Origin: Saccopteryx bilineata
Taxonomy: Eukaryota > Chordata > Mammalia > Chiroptera > Emballonuridae
Reading direction: 5' to 3'
Length of the DNA: 64,000 bases
Assembly: GCF_036850765.1 (NCBI RefSeq)
Contig: NC_089495.1
Location: 205,655,847-205,719,846 of the forward strand
Shown: positions 44,401 to 54,373 of the stretch, in pieces
How positions within the stretch are numbered: the stretch's first letter is position 1
Layout of the letters: every line of letters begins with the position of its first letter
The notes under the pieces: model-generated
What the model was told of the DNA's origin: nothing
What the model saw: only the letters and a program-made list of their open reading frames with translations
Databases searched by the model: none
Position numbers and translations under genes: made by a program

Positions 44401-46881
44401 CCACAGCATGCCTGTCCTCATCTCCTTGCCCTTGGCCCTGTCACCACACTGGGAGCTCACGATCGCGACGAATGAGGATCTATCTACAACCTATATATCT
44501 AGGAACGTTCTCAGAGCCGACAAAAGGTGGCTGCTGGGTAGTTACGGTTTGCCGAACTGAATGAATGGGGAAAGGGGGGCCTCGTCAGCCGTTCACACCC
44601 TGGGCGGCTTCCGAAGGCCCAGCCGGGCTTCACAGCCCAGCCTGGAGCACTGACGGGGGCCCACCAGCAGGGCCCCTCAAAAAAGTACGAGTCTGAGCCC
44701 AAGAAGGCTGACTCCAGGGAAACTGAGGCAGCTGTGGGCGTGAGAGGCCAGAATGGGAGTCTGATGAGCCAGAAGGGGGTGATCTGAGGCCAGGACGCTG
44801 AAGCTTCCCCAGAACAGAGTGAGGCAGGGGACCCAAGGCAGCCGTGAGAACCCAAGACAGGGGGACTCGGGGGCTTGATTCCGATTCCCCTTACCCGTTC
44901 ACTTCTGCAAGGGCCGCGGGCCATTCTCGGCCTCTGCTTCCCCGGACACACATGGTAGTTGCTGGAATCGGAAGCTGTCATCCAGACCAGATTCCTCACT
45001 GTAGGACAGCCCGGGTCAGGAGCAGGGGGAAGGCTGCAGATGAAGCAGGCTCCTTGCGGATGGAGCAGGCTCCTTGGGGCTCGGGCAAGAGGAGAACCAG
45101 CTTCTGGGCAGGACAGCCCCCTGGCCGCCTCTGCTGCCACCCGGCCCCATCCGTCCCCTACCAGCTGCCTCTCACTCTTCCCTCCCAGGACAGACGGAAG
45201 GAGCTCAGCTCCAGCTCTGCCTGCTGACTCCACAGTGCCCTCGCCCAACACAGCATCCCTCTGGGGGCTGGGTGCCCTTAGGGAGCCCCCTTCCTCACTC
45301 CTGCGGCTCACCAGCTGGGTATCCTAGGTCTGGGTGGCAGGTATGCGTCCCCTTTTCTTCTCAGCCTGCCCTTGGGTCAGTCCTTCGGGGAGGACAGAAC
45401 TATCTCAAGGTTGGGTGGCTCTCAGGGCAACACACACCAAGCAAGCCCGGAGCCTGCCTTCTGGCTTCCCAGATGAGTAGGTGTGGGCATGGGGTTACAC
45501 CTCAGAGCCTCACGGGCAGGGGCACCACCTGACTGATGGGAGATCTTGGGAAGGTAAAAAAAAAAAAAAAAGACCAGGAAAGCACCTGATACATTAGAAG
45601 AGCTCCATAAACGAAGCTTTTTGTTACTGTTTCCTCGTGCCCTCTTCCCTGCACACCTTCGGCTGGGAGGTGGCGTCCCTCCATGAGAAGCCTGTATTCT
45701 CTAAATCAGTGATTTTCAACTGGTGTGCAGCAAGAATTCTTAAAATAGGCAGTACCTGACTATTTCAGGGGCACCGACCTCTTTTCCCTTAGCTTGTCAA
45801 ATAAAAAACGACAACAGGCCCTGGCCGATAGCTCAGTTGGTTAGCTCCTGACTTGCCAAGGTTGCAGGTTCAATCCCTAGTCAGGGCACATACAAGAATC
45901 AACGAAGGAATGCATAAATAAGTGGAACAATGAAACGATGTTTCTCTCTCTCTCTCTCAAATCAATAAATAAAAAATTTGAAATGACAACCGCCAACACA
46001 ACGATAGCCGTTCGCTGTGAACGAGTCGAAATTATACCTATTTTTTTTTTGTCATATCGGCAGAAAAATATTTTTTTGGTGCGCTGCAGATTTTTATTAT
46101 TAGTTTATGTGTGCCACAAGATGAAAAAGTTTGAGAATCGCTGCTCGAAATCCTGTGTGAGCTCTGGGCTTTCCTGCACTCCTGACTGGGAGACATTAAG
46201 TGAGGGGTTCTGTTCCATACCAAACCCTGGGTCTGGAGCACCACATGCCCCACGAACTCGACCTCTGCCCCCCTCTCTTAACTGGGGTCTGCGACCCTCT
46301 TTTGCTCGGTAAGAGGCCCCGTCCCCCTCGCCCGCACTACTGGGGCTCCAGGCACTCACCCCCTTGCGCTGGTTGCTGAGGCAGAAGGTGCAGATGGAGC
46401 GTGGCTGGCGGCCGCCGTCGGGAGCGGCGGGGACCGCGCTCTTGGTACTGCCGGCTGCTCGGAAGCACGGCTGCCCGTCGTCGGCCGCGTCGCCCAGCAG
46501 CAGCACGTTTGCCAGGTGCGCAATGTAGCTGGACGCCAGGCGCAAGGTCTCGATCTTGGACAACTTGCGGTCCACCGGCTCCGTGGGGATGAGCGTACGC
46601 AGCGCCGTGAAGGCCGTGTTCACGCTCTGCGTGCGGTCCCGCTCCCGCGCGTTGGCTGCCTGCCGCTGTCGCACCACCACCACCGGGCCCGCGCCGCCGC
46701 CGACCGCCCGCCGTCCGCCCCCGGGGCCCGGGCCGCGCCGCGCCGCCTCCAGGCCCTCGCAGCAGCCGAATGACTGGTCGGAGGCGTCGCTCTCGCTGCG
46801 GTTCTCCTCGTCCTCGCTTAGCAGTCGCACGTCCGGGTACAGCACGTGCGCGCCGACGGGGCGCAGCAGCGCGAACGCCAT
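41379..46881 (-). CDS. TCF15: TCF15 (paraxis), bHLH transcription factor; join of two exons
   Basis: Coding segments are 46881-46360 and 41453-41379, giving 198 aa; I recall the human protein as 199. The start [10 protein letters not shown] is preferred over an in-frame upstream ATG at 47046 because it matches the known N-terminus and lies downstream of the TATA box. Residues 21-34 are acidic and 45-66 are Gly/Arg-rich. The bHLH spans about 71-127. Its basic region has [13 protein letters not shown] with the DNA-contacting Glu at 80. Helix 1 is 84-100, the loop EPVDRKLS, and helix 2 is 109-127. A Cys-bearing segment [12 protein letters not shown] (162-173) ends exon 1. The protein dimerises with E proteins on E-boxes and controls somite epithelialisation and paraxial mesoderm fate (established). 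All key residues are intact. Confidence 0.96.
43332..43409. repeat. Three tandem copies of a 26-bp unit
   Basis: The unit cctcaccccaaggccctgtg (first 20 bases) starts at 43332, 43358 and 43384, with essentially no divergence. It lies in the TCF15 intron. Confidence 0.95.
44150..44560 (+). mobile_element. L2-like fragment
   Basis: 'ctctgctccaccacctgcag', 'ccccaactcttgctgtgccc' and 'tgcctttgttcccaagcgtc' resemble decayed L2 3' sequence. It is in the TCF15 intron. Confidence 0.4.
45707..46143. mobile_element. Non-autonomous hAT element with nested SINE, in TCF15 intron
   Basis: The left end is cagtgattttcaactggtgt. The right end, read inversely, is cagcgattctcaaacttttt. The flanks ctctaaat (45699-45706) and ctcgaaat (46144-46151) match at 7 of 8 bases, a hAT-type duplication. 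A type C SINE interrupts it at 45818-45978. The element ends 217 bp from the TCF15 exon 1 boundary. No transposase is encoded. Confidence 0.75.
45818..45978 (+). mobile_element. Ves-like SINE, 'type C', nested in a hAT
   Basis: It begins gccctggccgatagctcag, has a B-box region ggttcaatccc, then 'agggcacatacaagaatcaa', 'aagtggaacaatgaaacgat', a CT run and an A-rich end. Its flanks (aacgacaac and aatgacaac) look like an imperfect duplication. Confidence 0.85.
46360..46881 (-). other. TCF15: TCF15 coding exon 1 (174 codons)
   Basis: The exon runs from the ATG at 46881-46879 to a Gly codon at 46362-46360. A consensus donor GTGAGT starts at 46359, so the intron is phase 0. Reading through the donor yields a 313-codon open frame (including extra upstream codons), which is not a real C-terminus. 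Confidence 0.95.
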
Positions 46882-47130
46882 GGGCACCCAGCTGCGTCCC
46901 TCGGAGCGCAGCGCCCCAGCCTTGACCGCGCCCCGCCGTGCGCTCCCGCGCGCTCCCACGGCCCCGCCGGCCTCCGCCTTATAGCCGAGGGAGGGGCCAA
47001 CCACGCGGCCGCCCCGGCCCGAGCGGGTGGGCTCCATCCTGGCCAATGGAGATGCGCCCGCTGTGCCCCGGCCAATGGCGACTCGCCTGCCACCCCCGTC
47101 CCCCAGGTTGAAAGCAGCCCGGGAGCTAGT
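46390..47130 (-). promoter_or_regulatory. TCF15: TCF15 promoter and CpG-rich region
   Basis: CpG is dense from within exon 1 to about 47130, in contrast to the flanks. On the minus strand a TATA box (TATAAG within ggctataagg) lies at 46983-46978, about 97 bp upstream of the ATG. Two ATTGG (inverted CCAAT, NF-Y type) motifs lie at 47047-47043 and 47076-47072, 29 bp apart. This is a TATA-plus-CpG arrangement common among developmental regulators. Confidence 0.75.
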
Positions 47131-48100
47131 GGCCCGCCCTGAAGGCTCCCAGTCTCCGCGGGCAAGCCGGGCACAAGCCGGGAATCTGGATGGGTCGGGT
47201 AAGATGTGCGCAAAAACGGACTCATTATCCGTATCCTAAACCTGCAGAGAGGCTGAGAGTAGGTCCCTTCCCTCTGGGCTTCAGTTTCCTCGTTCGGAAA
47301 GAGGATTAGGCGAAGGCAGCTGGGGTTTTTGTGCCCTCAAATTCTAATCCTGTGGTTCTGCAACTTTCTTGTGTAAAAATTGGGCGGGGGGCTTTGACAG
47401 CCCAGATACACGGTTCCCCCATTCTCATCCAGCGGGTCTGGAATGGAGCCCAGTAATCTGAAATATGTACGAGTTGGTGATGTCTGTGAAGAGCACTTGG
47501 AAAAAACACTCTAAGCTTTCCAAATAAGGATTAGACGGTGTCACGTCCCTGACGACAAACTTAAAAAAAGCAAGAAAACCAAAGCAAAGCCAAAACAAAA
47601 CGCAAACACCAGGAGCTCCATTCATTCATTTACTCATTCAACAAACGGTTGTTAGGTCCCTACTGTATGTATATGTCAAGCATCGTTTTAAGTCTGAGGA
47701 TACAGACTTAATACAAACTCTTTGTCTTCATGGAGTTGACATTTTGGTTGAGGTCCTTCTGTGTGCCAGACACCAGACAGACACTTTCACTGATCTTTAG
47801 TGCTCCTCAGTGAAGTCTTGGTGGAGGAGTACTCCTGATTTCCAGGTAAGAGCTCTGGTCTTCAGTCTTACAACTCGTGTGTGTGTGGGGGGGGGGGGCA
47901 CTAGCCATAGCTTGGTTGGCTTCAGTATACCCTGATCCCTCACCCCCCACTCCACCCCTACCCTTGGAATCAAATAAAGGTTTCTCTCCCTCACTCCCCA
48001 CAGCCCCACCTGGGATGGCCGGCAGACTCCCTGACTCCTATACACACCCTTACCTTTACCCCAGGCTGCTCCCTCTGCGTGGGATGCCACCCCCACCAGC
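47130..48100. other. Intergenic, upstream of TCF15
   Basis: MIR-like 'cttcagtttcctcgttc' lies at 47279-47296. 47617-47760 ('cattcattcatttactcatt', 'aacaaacggttgttaggtcc') is the old family seen at 7360. No gene is recognised. Confidence 0.45.
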
Positions 48101-48101
48101 A

Positions 48102-48157
<56 letters not shown>

Positions 48158-48172
48158 TGAGTGCGCGCACAC
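48102..48172. repeat. (CG/CA)n microsatellite
   Basis: A cgtgcgcgcgcgcacacac block continues as CA to about 48152, then 'gcatgagtgcgcgcacac'. Confidence 0.95.
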
Positions 48173-49150
48173 ACGGGCTATCTTCCCTATTATCTTCTTT
48201 CCTTCAGGGACCCTTAGATTGTCCAGCCTGACATGTCCTCCTCCTCAGAGGCTCTGGGAGGAATTACTGAGCTGATGATGGCTGCTGGGGTCCCTGTGTC
48301 ACTCATGTCCCTCTCCCAGCTCTTTCCTGGGGACTGGCCAAGCCTGCATCCACTTGGCCTGGACAATGACTTTCTCTTCAGCCCCAAGAGCAGCACACGT
48401 GGCTGGGAGAGCACTAGGGAGTGGAGTTGAAAGGCTTCTAGATGCACTCCGGCTTCATCTTCCTTCCTTTCTTGATGCCTTCCCGCTCTGCCATGCGGCA
48501 CTTTTCCGACTTCCTTGCCGGAATGGGGGGGGGTTGGTGGCTGGAGGGTGTCCCTTGGCTGCTGGAAGAGCAGCCCCTGAAGTCTCCAGGCTCCTGTGTC
48601 TGTGGAAACGTCTGTTTCCCACACCTGGCTCCCCCTACCCCTTCATTTAACCGTGACCTTGGCCAGGCTGGGCTTTGCTGAGGAGGAGGAGGAGGAGGCG
48701 GCGGCTGCACAGCCCCCTCTCCGCAGGGCCAGTCCCACGTGCAGCCCCAGGCCAGGCTGCTGCTTCCTGAGCCGATGAATTATTGCCGGGAGATTTCCTT
48801 CCCTGTCTGCGCCTCCTTACGGGGGCTCCCGGCTCCCTTCGCTTTCGCTTTCTCCCCCTTCGCCCCCTCTCTTCGGCTCTCCGCCTTCAGGTGGCTTGAA
48901 ATTCCTCTGTCCAGCCCCCTCCCTGTTCCAGCTTGATAGGAGAAGCCAAACAGGACGTGAACTGGGCCCCAGAGGTGGCGGGAGGGGGCAGACGCGATAG
49001 GCTCATTCATTCATTCTCTCCTCGGGCGGGTTTGACACATGGGACCCCTGGAGTAAAATAAAACCATGAATGAGATCGAGCCTGGCGTTCTGCAGCCCAG
49101 AGGGGAAGGCCAGTTGTAAACAAAGAATTTCAGGACAATGTGGTAGGAGC
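48173..49150. other. Intergenic, unassigned
   Basis: A short (GAG)n/(GCG) run lies at about 48680-48706. The open frames here are unlike known proteins, and no repeat family is recognised. It is plausible regulatory space within 2 kb of the TCF15 start, but there is no specific evidence. Confidence 0.35.
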
Positions 49151-49300
49151 TAGCCAGGGTCTGGCATCAAAGAGACCCGGTTCCGGCCCAAGGCTAGCTG
49201 CCTCTTGAAGTCTCAGTTTCCTGCTCTGAAAACTGGGGATAATAATAGTACCCGTTAGAAGGGCTGGTGATAGTCCCCTGAGTTTATGCCAACAAAGCCA
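49150..49300. repeat. MIR SINE
   Basis: 'aagtctcagtttcctgctct' and 'gggataataatagtacccgt' mark a diverged antisense MIR. Confidence 0.65.
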
Positions 49301-49424
49301 GGGCCGAACACACTGAGAGCGCTCACCACCTGTGAGGTGTTTGCCGTAGTGTTGTGAGGGGCGGGTTCTCAGCTGAGGGGCAGCTTTGGCTCAAGTGCTA
49401 GGCGCTGTCCCTGGGACCTTTAGG

Positions 49425-50370
49425 TCTGTGAACCCTTTTGAGTTAATTTTCGTGAAGGATGTAGGGTCTGTGTCTACATTCAAGTTTCTGCACGTGGTTG
49501 TCCAGTGGGTTCCAGCACTATTTGTTAAAGGTACTGTCTTTGCTCCATAGTATTGCATTCATTGCTTCGTCCCAGATCCGCTGAATATATTTACGGGGGT
49601 CTATTTATGGGCTTCCCACTCTGGTCCATTGGTCCGTCTGCCTGTTCTCCCCCCAACACGACACTGTGTAGCTTTACAGTAAGTCTTGAAGTTGGTTAAC
49701 ATCCGTCCTCTAACCTTGTTCTTCTCCTTCAGTGTTGTGTTGACGACTCTGGGTTCACTCATAGTTTTGATATATGTCTTTAAATTAGTATGTGTCCTTA
49801 TAAAATATACGGTGCCGGTCTGTGCGTGTGTGTTTGCATGGAGGTCATTAATTTATGCAAATGGAAGTTTCCGGAGATCTGTTTCTTAGGTTGTTTCGTT
49901 ATCGCGACCCCGCGCTCAGCAAGCTGAGTCTAACCGGAGGCCGTGGCCTCCAATTGCTGCTTAGTGCGCACGGCGTGCGTGCGTTCCCCGTGCCTCCTTT
50001 TTGTGTTCCTTCGGTGATGAACACGGTGGCTACTTCCAACCCCTGCTTCCCCAAGCGGCGCTGTGCGCTTCTGGTGCGGGAATCTCGTGGGCTCCTGTGT
50101 GTTTCTGGGGCATACACCCAGGGGCGGGGCTCCCGGGCAGGGAGAAGGTTTACGCTCAGCCTAACGCGCTGTCGGACTGCGCTCTCTAGGGTGACTGCTG
50201 CCGCAGTCCTGCCCACCTGCAGGGCAGGAGAGGCCACATTCCCCCAGCCACACCATCCCTGGCCCTCGGAATGACCCGATTTCCTGTTTTAACCTGCATT
50301 TCTCTAGTGACGGAGAAATGAATTGTTTCCCATCCCATGGTGTTGCCTCCTCCGCGAGACTGCGCATTCT
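49425..50370 (-). mobile_element. Old L1 fragment (ORF2 end and 3' region)
   Basis: 'ggttccagcactatttgtta', 'gcttcccactctggtccatt', 'ggtccgtctgcctgttctc' and 'gctttacagtaagtcttgaa' match antisense L1 ORF2. 50280-50330 ('aacctgcatttctctagtga') matches the L1 3' region. It is fully decayed, with no reverse transcriptase frame. Confidence 0.7.
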
Positions 50371-50461
50371 CCAAGCGGGGAGGGTGTATCTGGCCTAGGA
50401 TCCTAGGCCGGAGCCTGGCTCACTGTGGGCGATAATGAATGCTTATTGACAGACAGACTGC

Positions 50462-50492
50462 ATGGATGGATGGATGGATGGATGGATGGATG
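50462..50492. repeat. (GGAT)n microsatellite
   Basis: Seven or eight tandem GGAT units. Confidence 0.95.
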
Positions 50493-51416
50493 AAAAGGCT
50501 CATACACAGCTTCCTACACTTACTTTGTACCAAACCTTGACCTAGGTGGTGCTGGTACATGTGTGTATGTTTGTGTGCAGATGAGAGGACTCATCAAGTC
50601 CTACCCCTGAAGTCTCCATCTACCTGGAGAAACAGACCGATAGTTAGAATGTGTTGAGGGCCTACTCTTTGTCCGGAACTCCTAGAGATAGCAATCATAA
50701 CCTTAAACTCAGTGAAGCAAGATAAAAATGTACCTCTCTCTCACACTCAAAGTGTTTACCCGTGCGGCAGGTCTGGCCTTTGGTGGTGGCATGGTAGCCA
50801 AGCCTCCAGGAGAGCCCTCAGTGACCCTCGTCTCCTGGTAATCACCTCCCTGTGTAGACCCCACCATCACTGAACCACATCTGACCAGTGTGACCAAAAG
50901 AATACGGCAGAGGTCACAGTGTGTGACTTCAGAGTCGAGCTGATAAAGGCACTGAGCTTCTGCCTCGCTCTCTTGAATCGCTCACTCTGGAGGTAGCAGC
51001 CACCGTGCTACGAGGACATTCAGGTTGTCCTCTGGAGGGGTCTCGGGAAGGAGGAACTGAGGTCTCCTGCCTGCAGCCGGCACCCACTCACCAACCCCAA
51101 GCGTAAGCCTCCTGGGACAGGGGCCTTGAATTTCTGAGCCGGAGGAGCTGTGAAAAGTAACAAAGATAAAGGTAAAGGTAATCTTCAGGGGCGCTATGCA
51201 CTCCTAAGGGTAGGGTAGTTCATTAGACGGCATTGGCTAACTAAAGCAGATGGCGTCAGGGGCCCAGGCTCCGTCTGTCTTGGTGCCCCCACCGAGTGTG
51301 GTTCCCACTCCCAAGGTTGTCTCATGGACCAGGGTGGCTGCTGCCGTCATACGGTCCGCATGCCAACCGGCCAAGAGGAGACAGAGGTAGAAGAGGGAAG
51401 GGCATGCTTCACCCTT
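50493..51416. other. Intergenic, unassigned
   Basis: MIR- or old-family-like wording is present near 50640-50720. No gene is seen. Confidence 0.4.
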
Positions 51417-51729
51417 TGGGGACACTTGTCTGGGCGGTACAGTGTCACTTCTGCTCGGGGACACTTGTCTGGGCGGTACAGTGTCACTTCTGCTGGGGGA
51501 CACTTGTCTGGGCGGTACAGTGTCACTTCTGCTGGGGGACACTTGTCTGGGCGGTACAGTGTCACTTCTGCTGGGGGACACTTGTCTGGGCGGTACAGTG
51601 TCACTTCTGCTGGGGGACACTTGTCTGGGCGGTACAGTGTCACTTCTGCTGGGGGACACTTGTCTGGGCGGTACAGTGTCACTTCTGCTGGGGGACACTT
51701 GTCTGGGCGGTACAGTGTCACTTCTGCTC
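51417..51729. repeat. Minisatellite: eight copies of a 39-bp unit
   Basis: The unit begins gggacacttgtctgggcggt and continues acagtgtcacttctgct. Copies start at 39-base steps from 51417 and are almost identical; the first ends in gctc rather than gctg. Because 39 is a multiple of three, frames stay open on both strands and yield apparent proteins with 13-residue repeats such as SRSDTVPPRQVSP. These are not supported as genes. Confidence 0.97.
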
Positions 51730-51954
51730 ATGACCCGTTGGCCAGACCTTGTCATCTGGTCATACCGCACTGAAAAGGAGGCTGAGAAATGTCGTCTCCA
51801 TTGCAGGAGGCCACGCAGCCAGCCGAAGAGTGGGCTTCCAGTGGCAGAGCGGGAACAGGGGTATCGGGAAACAGCTGGCGATGCCGACAGCCAGCCTCGG
51901 TGTTGTGTCTGGCTGTCACGCAGGGGCGCACGGCTAGGTTTGCGATTCGGGAGC

Positions 51955-52130
51955 CTGACCACGTAGATTCAGCTCTGCCAGTCACCAGCCAGGTGACGTC
52001 AGGAAATTTACTGATTTTTCTCTGTGCCTCGGTTTCCTCATCTGTAAAACAGGAATCGTAGTAGAGACTGCCTACATAGGGTTATGGGGAGAGTTAAATC
52101 AAGTCAAAATACGCCCCGCTGGTAAGCGTT
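51955..52130. repeat. MIR SINE
   Basis: 'gtgcctcggtttcctcatct' and 'gtaaaacaggaatcgtag' follow 'tgccagtcaccagccaggtg', an antisense MIR. 52130-52700 has no other assigned feature. Confidence 0.7.
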
Positions 52131-52701
52131 CTGGCCCCTGGTACGTGCTGTGTGAGCACTAGCCGTTGTCTTTATTTAATTTTTACGAGGGGTATTCTCC
52201 AGGTCACGCAACCAGTAAGTGACGGAGGCAGATTTTGGCCTGCCAGCAGTTTTTTCCACTTGTCTCATCCCATAAAAATTCTTACGGAGACCAGGATCAC
52301 GACCCAGGTCAGTACCCGGCACGTCATAAGCATCCAGAAATGTCTGCCGAGTGTGTTCAGGCAACATTCAGACCTTTCTTGCATAGAGATGTCAGGTTTT
52401 GCCGCGTTCCGTTGTTCTGTTCTGGTCGATGAGAGCGCTCCACGGACTTCACTCACGTGGCTCCCGACAGGTGGGGCGGGGGCCTTTGCCTCCACCTCCG
52501 GAGCTCAGTCCCTCCAAGGTCTCTCCAGGCCCTCACAAGAGAGCATTCCTGGGAACTCTTGTCCTGTGAGATGCCCAGGGTTCCATGATTTAAAAAAAAA
52601 AAAAAGTCTGGGAAGCTGCATCCTGTGTCCCCTGTCAGAGTCGTGGCATGCGAGCATGTTAGAGGCACTGAGAAATTCTGCTGCAAAACACTTCTTAAGC
52701 G

Positions 52702-53022
52702 CCTGACCAGGCGGTGGCGCAATGGATAGAGCGTCGGACTGGGATGCAGAGGCCCCAGGTTCAAAACCCTGAGGTTGCTGGCTTGAGCGCAGGCTCATCT
52801 GGTTTGAGCAAGGCTCACCAGCTTGAGGCCAAAGTCGCTGGCTTGAGCAAGGGAGTCACTCACTCTGCTGTACCCCCATCCCAGTCAAAGCATATAGGAG
52901 AAAGCAATCAATGAACAACTAAGGTGCCTCAATAAAGAATTGATGCTTCTCATCTCTCTCCCTTCCTGTCTATCCCTATCTGTCCTTCTCTCTGTCTCTG
53001 TCACAAAAACAAAACAAAAAAA
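52702..53022 (+). mobile_element. Bat SINE, long 'type A'
   Basis: It starts cctgaccaggcggtggcgca, has a B-box region ggttcaaaaccc, the type A body (ggctcatctggtttgagcaa), 'agaaagcaatcaatgaacaa' and an A-rich tail. The flanks aaaacacttcttaagc and aaaacacttctaagc form a duplication with a one-base indel. Confidence 0.9.
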
Positions 53023-53192
53023 AAAACACTTCTAAGCTTTGTTTCAATCTGCCTCCTCTAGGCTGTGAGCAGAGCCCCCCCCCACCGGGGCGCCCACCCC
53101 CATCCTGGACCAGACACGTGACAGGGAAGACAGCGCAGCAGACACTTCTCCAGGCTGTTCTCACTGACATCCGCCTCCGTGCCAGTGCGTTC

Positions 53193-53365
53193 CATTCTTT
53201 CTTTCTTTCTTTTTTTAAAATTTATTTACTGATTTGAGAGAGAGAGAAAGGGAAAGAGAGAGAGGAACATTGATTTGTTTCTGTATGTGCCCTGACCGGG
53301 CATTGAACCAGCAACCTTTGTGTAGCGGGAGGATGCTCTAACCACCCGTGCTGTCTGGCCAGGGC
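53193..53365 (-). mobile_element. Ves-like SINE, 'type C', diverged
   Basis: On the minus strand: 'gccctggccagacagcacg', 'gaggttgctggttcaatgcc-like' B-box region, 'cgggtcagggcacatacaga'-like junction, and a GA/CT tract with an A-rich end. It is more decayed than the other copies. Confidence 0.65.
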
Positions 53366-53559
53366 TCTGTCTTGAAGGCAAGCTTGACAGGAGTGAGCAG
53401 GAGGGTGCTGGTTACCGGGCAGAACTGACCAACAGGGCATTTTCCCAGAGCCCCACTCTCTGAGAGACAGTAAAAACGTCACTGGAAATGTAACATTTGG
53501 AGACAAACTGTTTTCTGGCAATTCTATTAGGGGAAGTGCAATATTAATTGAAGTAATAG

Positions 53560-53889
53560 TAAGGGGTCCCCAAACTACAGCCCGCGGGCCGCATGCGGCC
53601 CCCTGAGGCCATTTATCCAGCCCCCACCGCACTTCCGAAGGGGCACCTCTTTCATTGGTGGTCAGTGAGAGGAGCATAGTTCCCATTGAAATACTGGTCA
53701 GTTTGTTGATTTAAATTTACTTGTTCTTTATTTTAAATATTGTATTTGTTCTCATTTTGTTTTTTTACTTTATAATAAGATATGTGCAGTGTGCATAGGG
53801 ATTTGTTCATAGTTTTTTTATAGTCTGGCCCTCCAATGGTCTGAGGGACAGTGAACTGGCCCCCTGTGTAAAAAGTTTGGGGACCCCTG
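53560..53889 (-). mobile_element. Long hAT MITE (CAGGGGTCCCCAAACT type), about 330 bp
   Basis: The left end is aaggggtccccaaactacag. The right end is aaaagtttggggacccctg. The 8-bp duplication agtaatag is identical on both sides (53552-53559 and 53890-53897). The AT-rich middle has no open frame. It is about 95% similar by eye to the element at 54374-54685. Confidence 0.88.
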
Positions 53890-53904
53890 AGTAATAGAAT
53901 TGGG

Positions 53905-54085
53905 GGATTACTCTGTGCTAGGCACTCTTCTGAGCACTTGTGTGCATTTTCTCATTTAGCCCTCAGCACGGCCCCATGAGCTAAGTTCTATTAATATTCT
54001 TGTTTTATGGGTGGGTAGACTAAGGAACAGAGAGGTTCAGTAACTTGCCCAGGTGTCACACAGCTAAGGGAATGGGCAGGGATTC
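53905..54085 (+). repeat. MIR SINE
   Basis: 'gtgtgcattttctcatttag', 'ggtgggtagactaaggaaca' and 'gaggttcagtaacttgccca' form the sense MIR core between the two hAT MITEs. Confidence 0.7.
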
Positions 54086-54373
54086 TTCGATGAGTTGCCT
54101 GTGGAGGGTAGGAAGAGGGGAGAGCCCACTCCGGGGTCGTCTACGCCTAGAGGCTCCCAAAGCTCGGCCCTGGGAGCCTGGGCATGTCAGCTGCCGGGCT
54201 CTGACTTGGCGGAGCCTGCACAGGTACCCGCGTGGCTCGGGTTGGCCCTTAGAGGGGATGCAGGGGTAGGGTCAGAGCCGGACTGCTCGACCACAGGGAG
54301 GAAGCAGAAGCTGCCGTGGGCGGCCTCCTTCAGTCTCATCCCCCCACGGAAACATGGGGCGGATGCTTTAAAG

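Larger units (their letters stand above)
41454..46359 (-). other. TCF15: TCF15 intron 1
   Basis: The 4906-bp intron has GT-AG ends. It holds an old L1M 3' fragment (about 41620-41840, 'ggaaaccgctaatacatttc'), MIR shreds near 43110-43280, a 26-bp tandem repeat, L2 near 44150, and a hAT element with a nested SINE close to the donor. Apart from these, 41840-43330 and 43410-44150 show nothing I can assign. A sense-strand open frame at 44511-45311 (266 codons) is unlike known proteins. Confidence 0.85.
40975..46950 (-). other. TCF15: TCF15 transcription unit
   Basis: The transcript starts near 46950, about 30 bp downstream of a TATA box, and ends near 40975. It has a 5' UTR of about 70 nt, coding exon 1, one intron of 4906 bp, coding exon 2 and a 3' UTR of about 400 nt. 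The 3' UTR contains a compound microsatellite (GT and GA on the sense strand) at 41032-41070. In human the gene is also a two-exon minus-strand gene between CSNK2A1 and SRXN1 (established knowledge). Confidence 0.8.

Noticed and set aside
44511..45311. 266-codon open frame on the TCF15 sense strand
   Set aside because: It lies wholly inside the TCF15 intron, resembles no known protein, and starts with no evident promoter.
46105..46359. Continuation of the TCF15 frame beyond the donor
   Set aside because: A consensus GTGAGT and a matching exon 2 show this is intron; the read-through sequence is unlike any TCF15 tail and enters a hAT element.
46882..47046. N-terminal extension of TCF15 from an upstream in-frame ATG
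   Set aside because: The ATG at 47046 lies upstream of the TATA box, and the known protein starts with [10 protein letters not shown] at 46881.
51237..51962. 241-codon minus-strand frame with 13-residue repeats
   Set aside because: It arises because the minisatellite period is 39 bp. The unique ends resemble no protein, and plus-strand frames are equally open.
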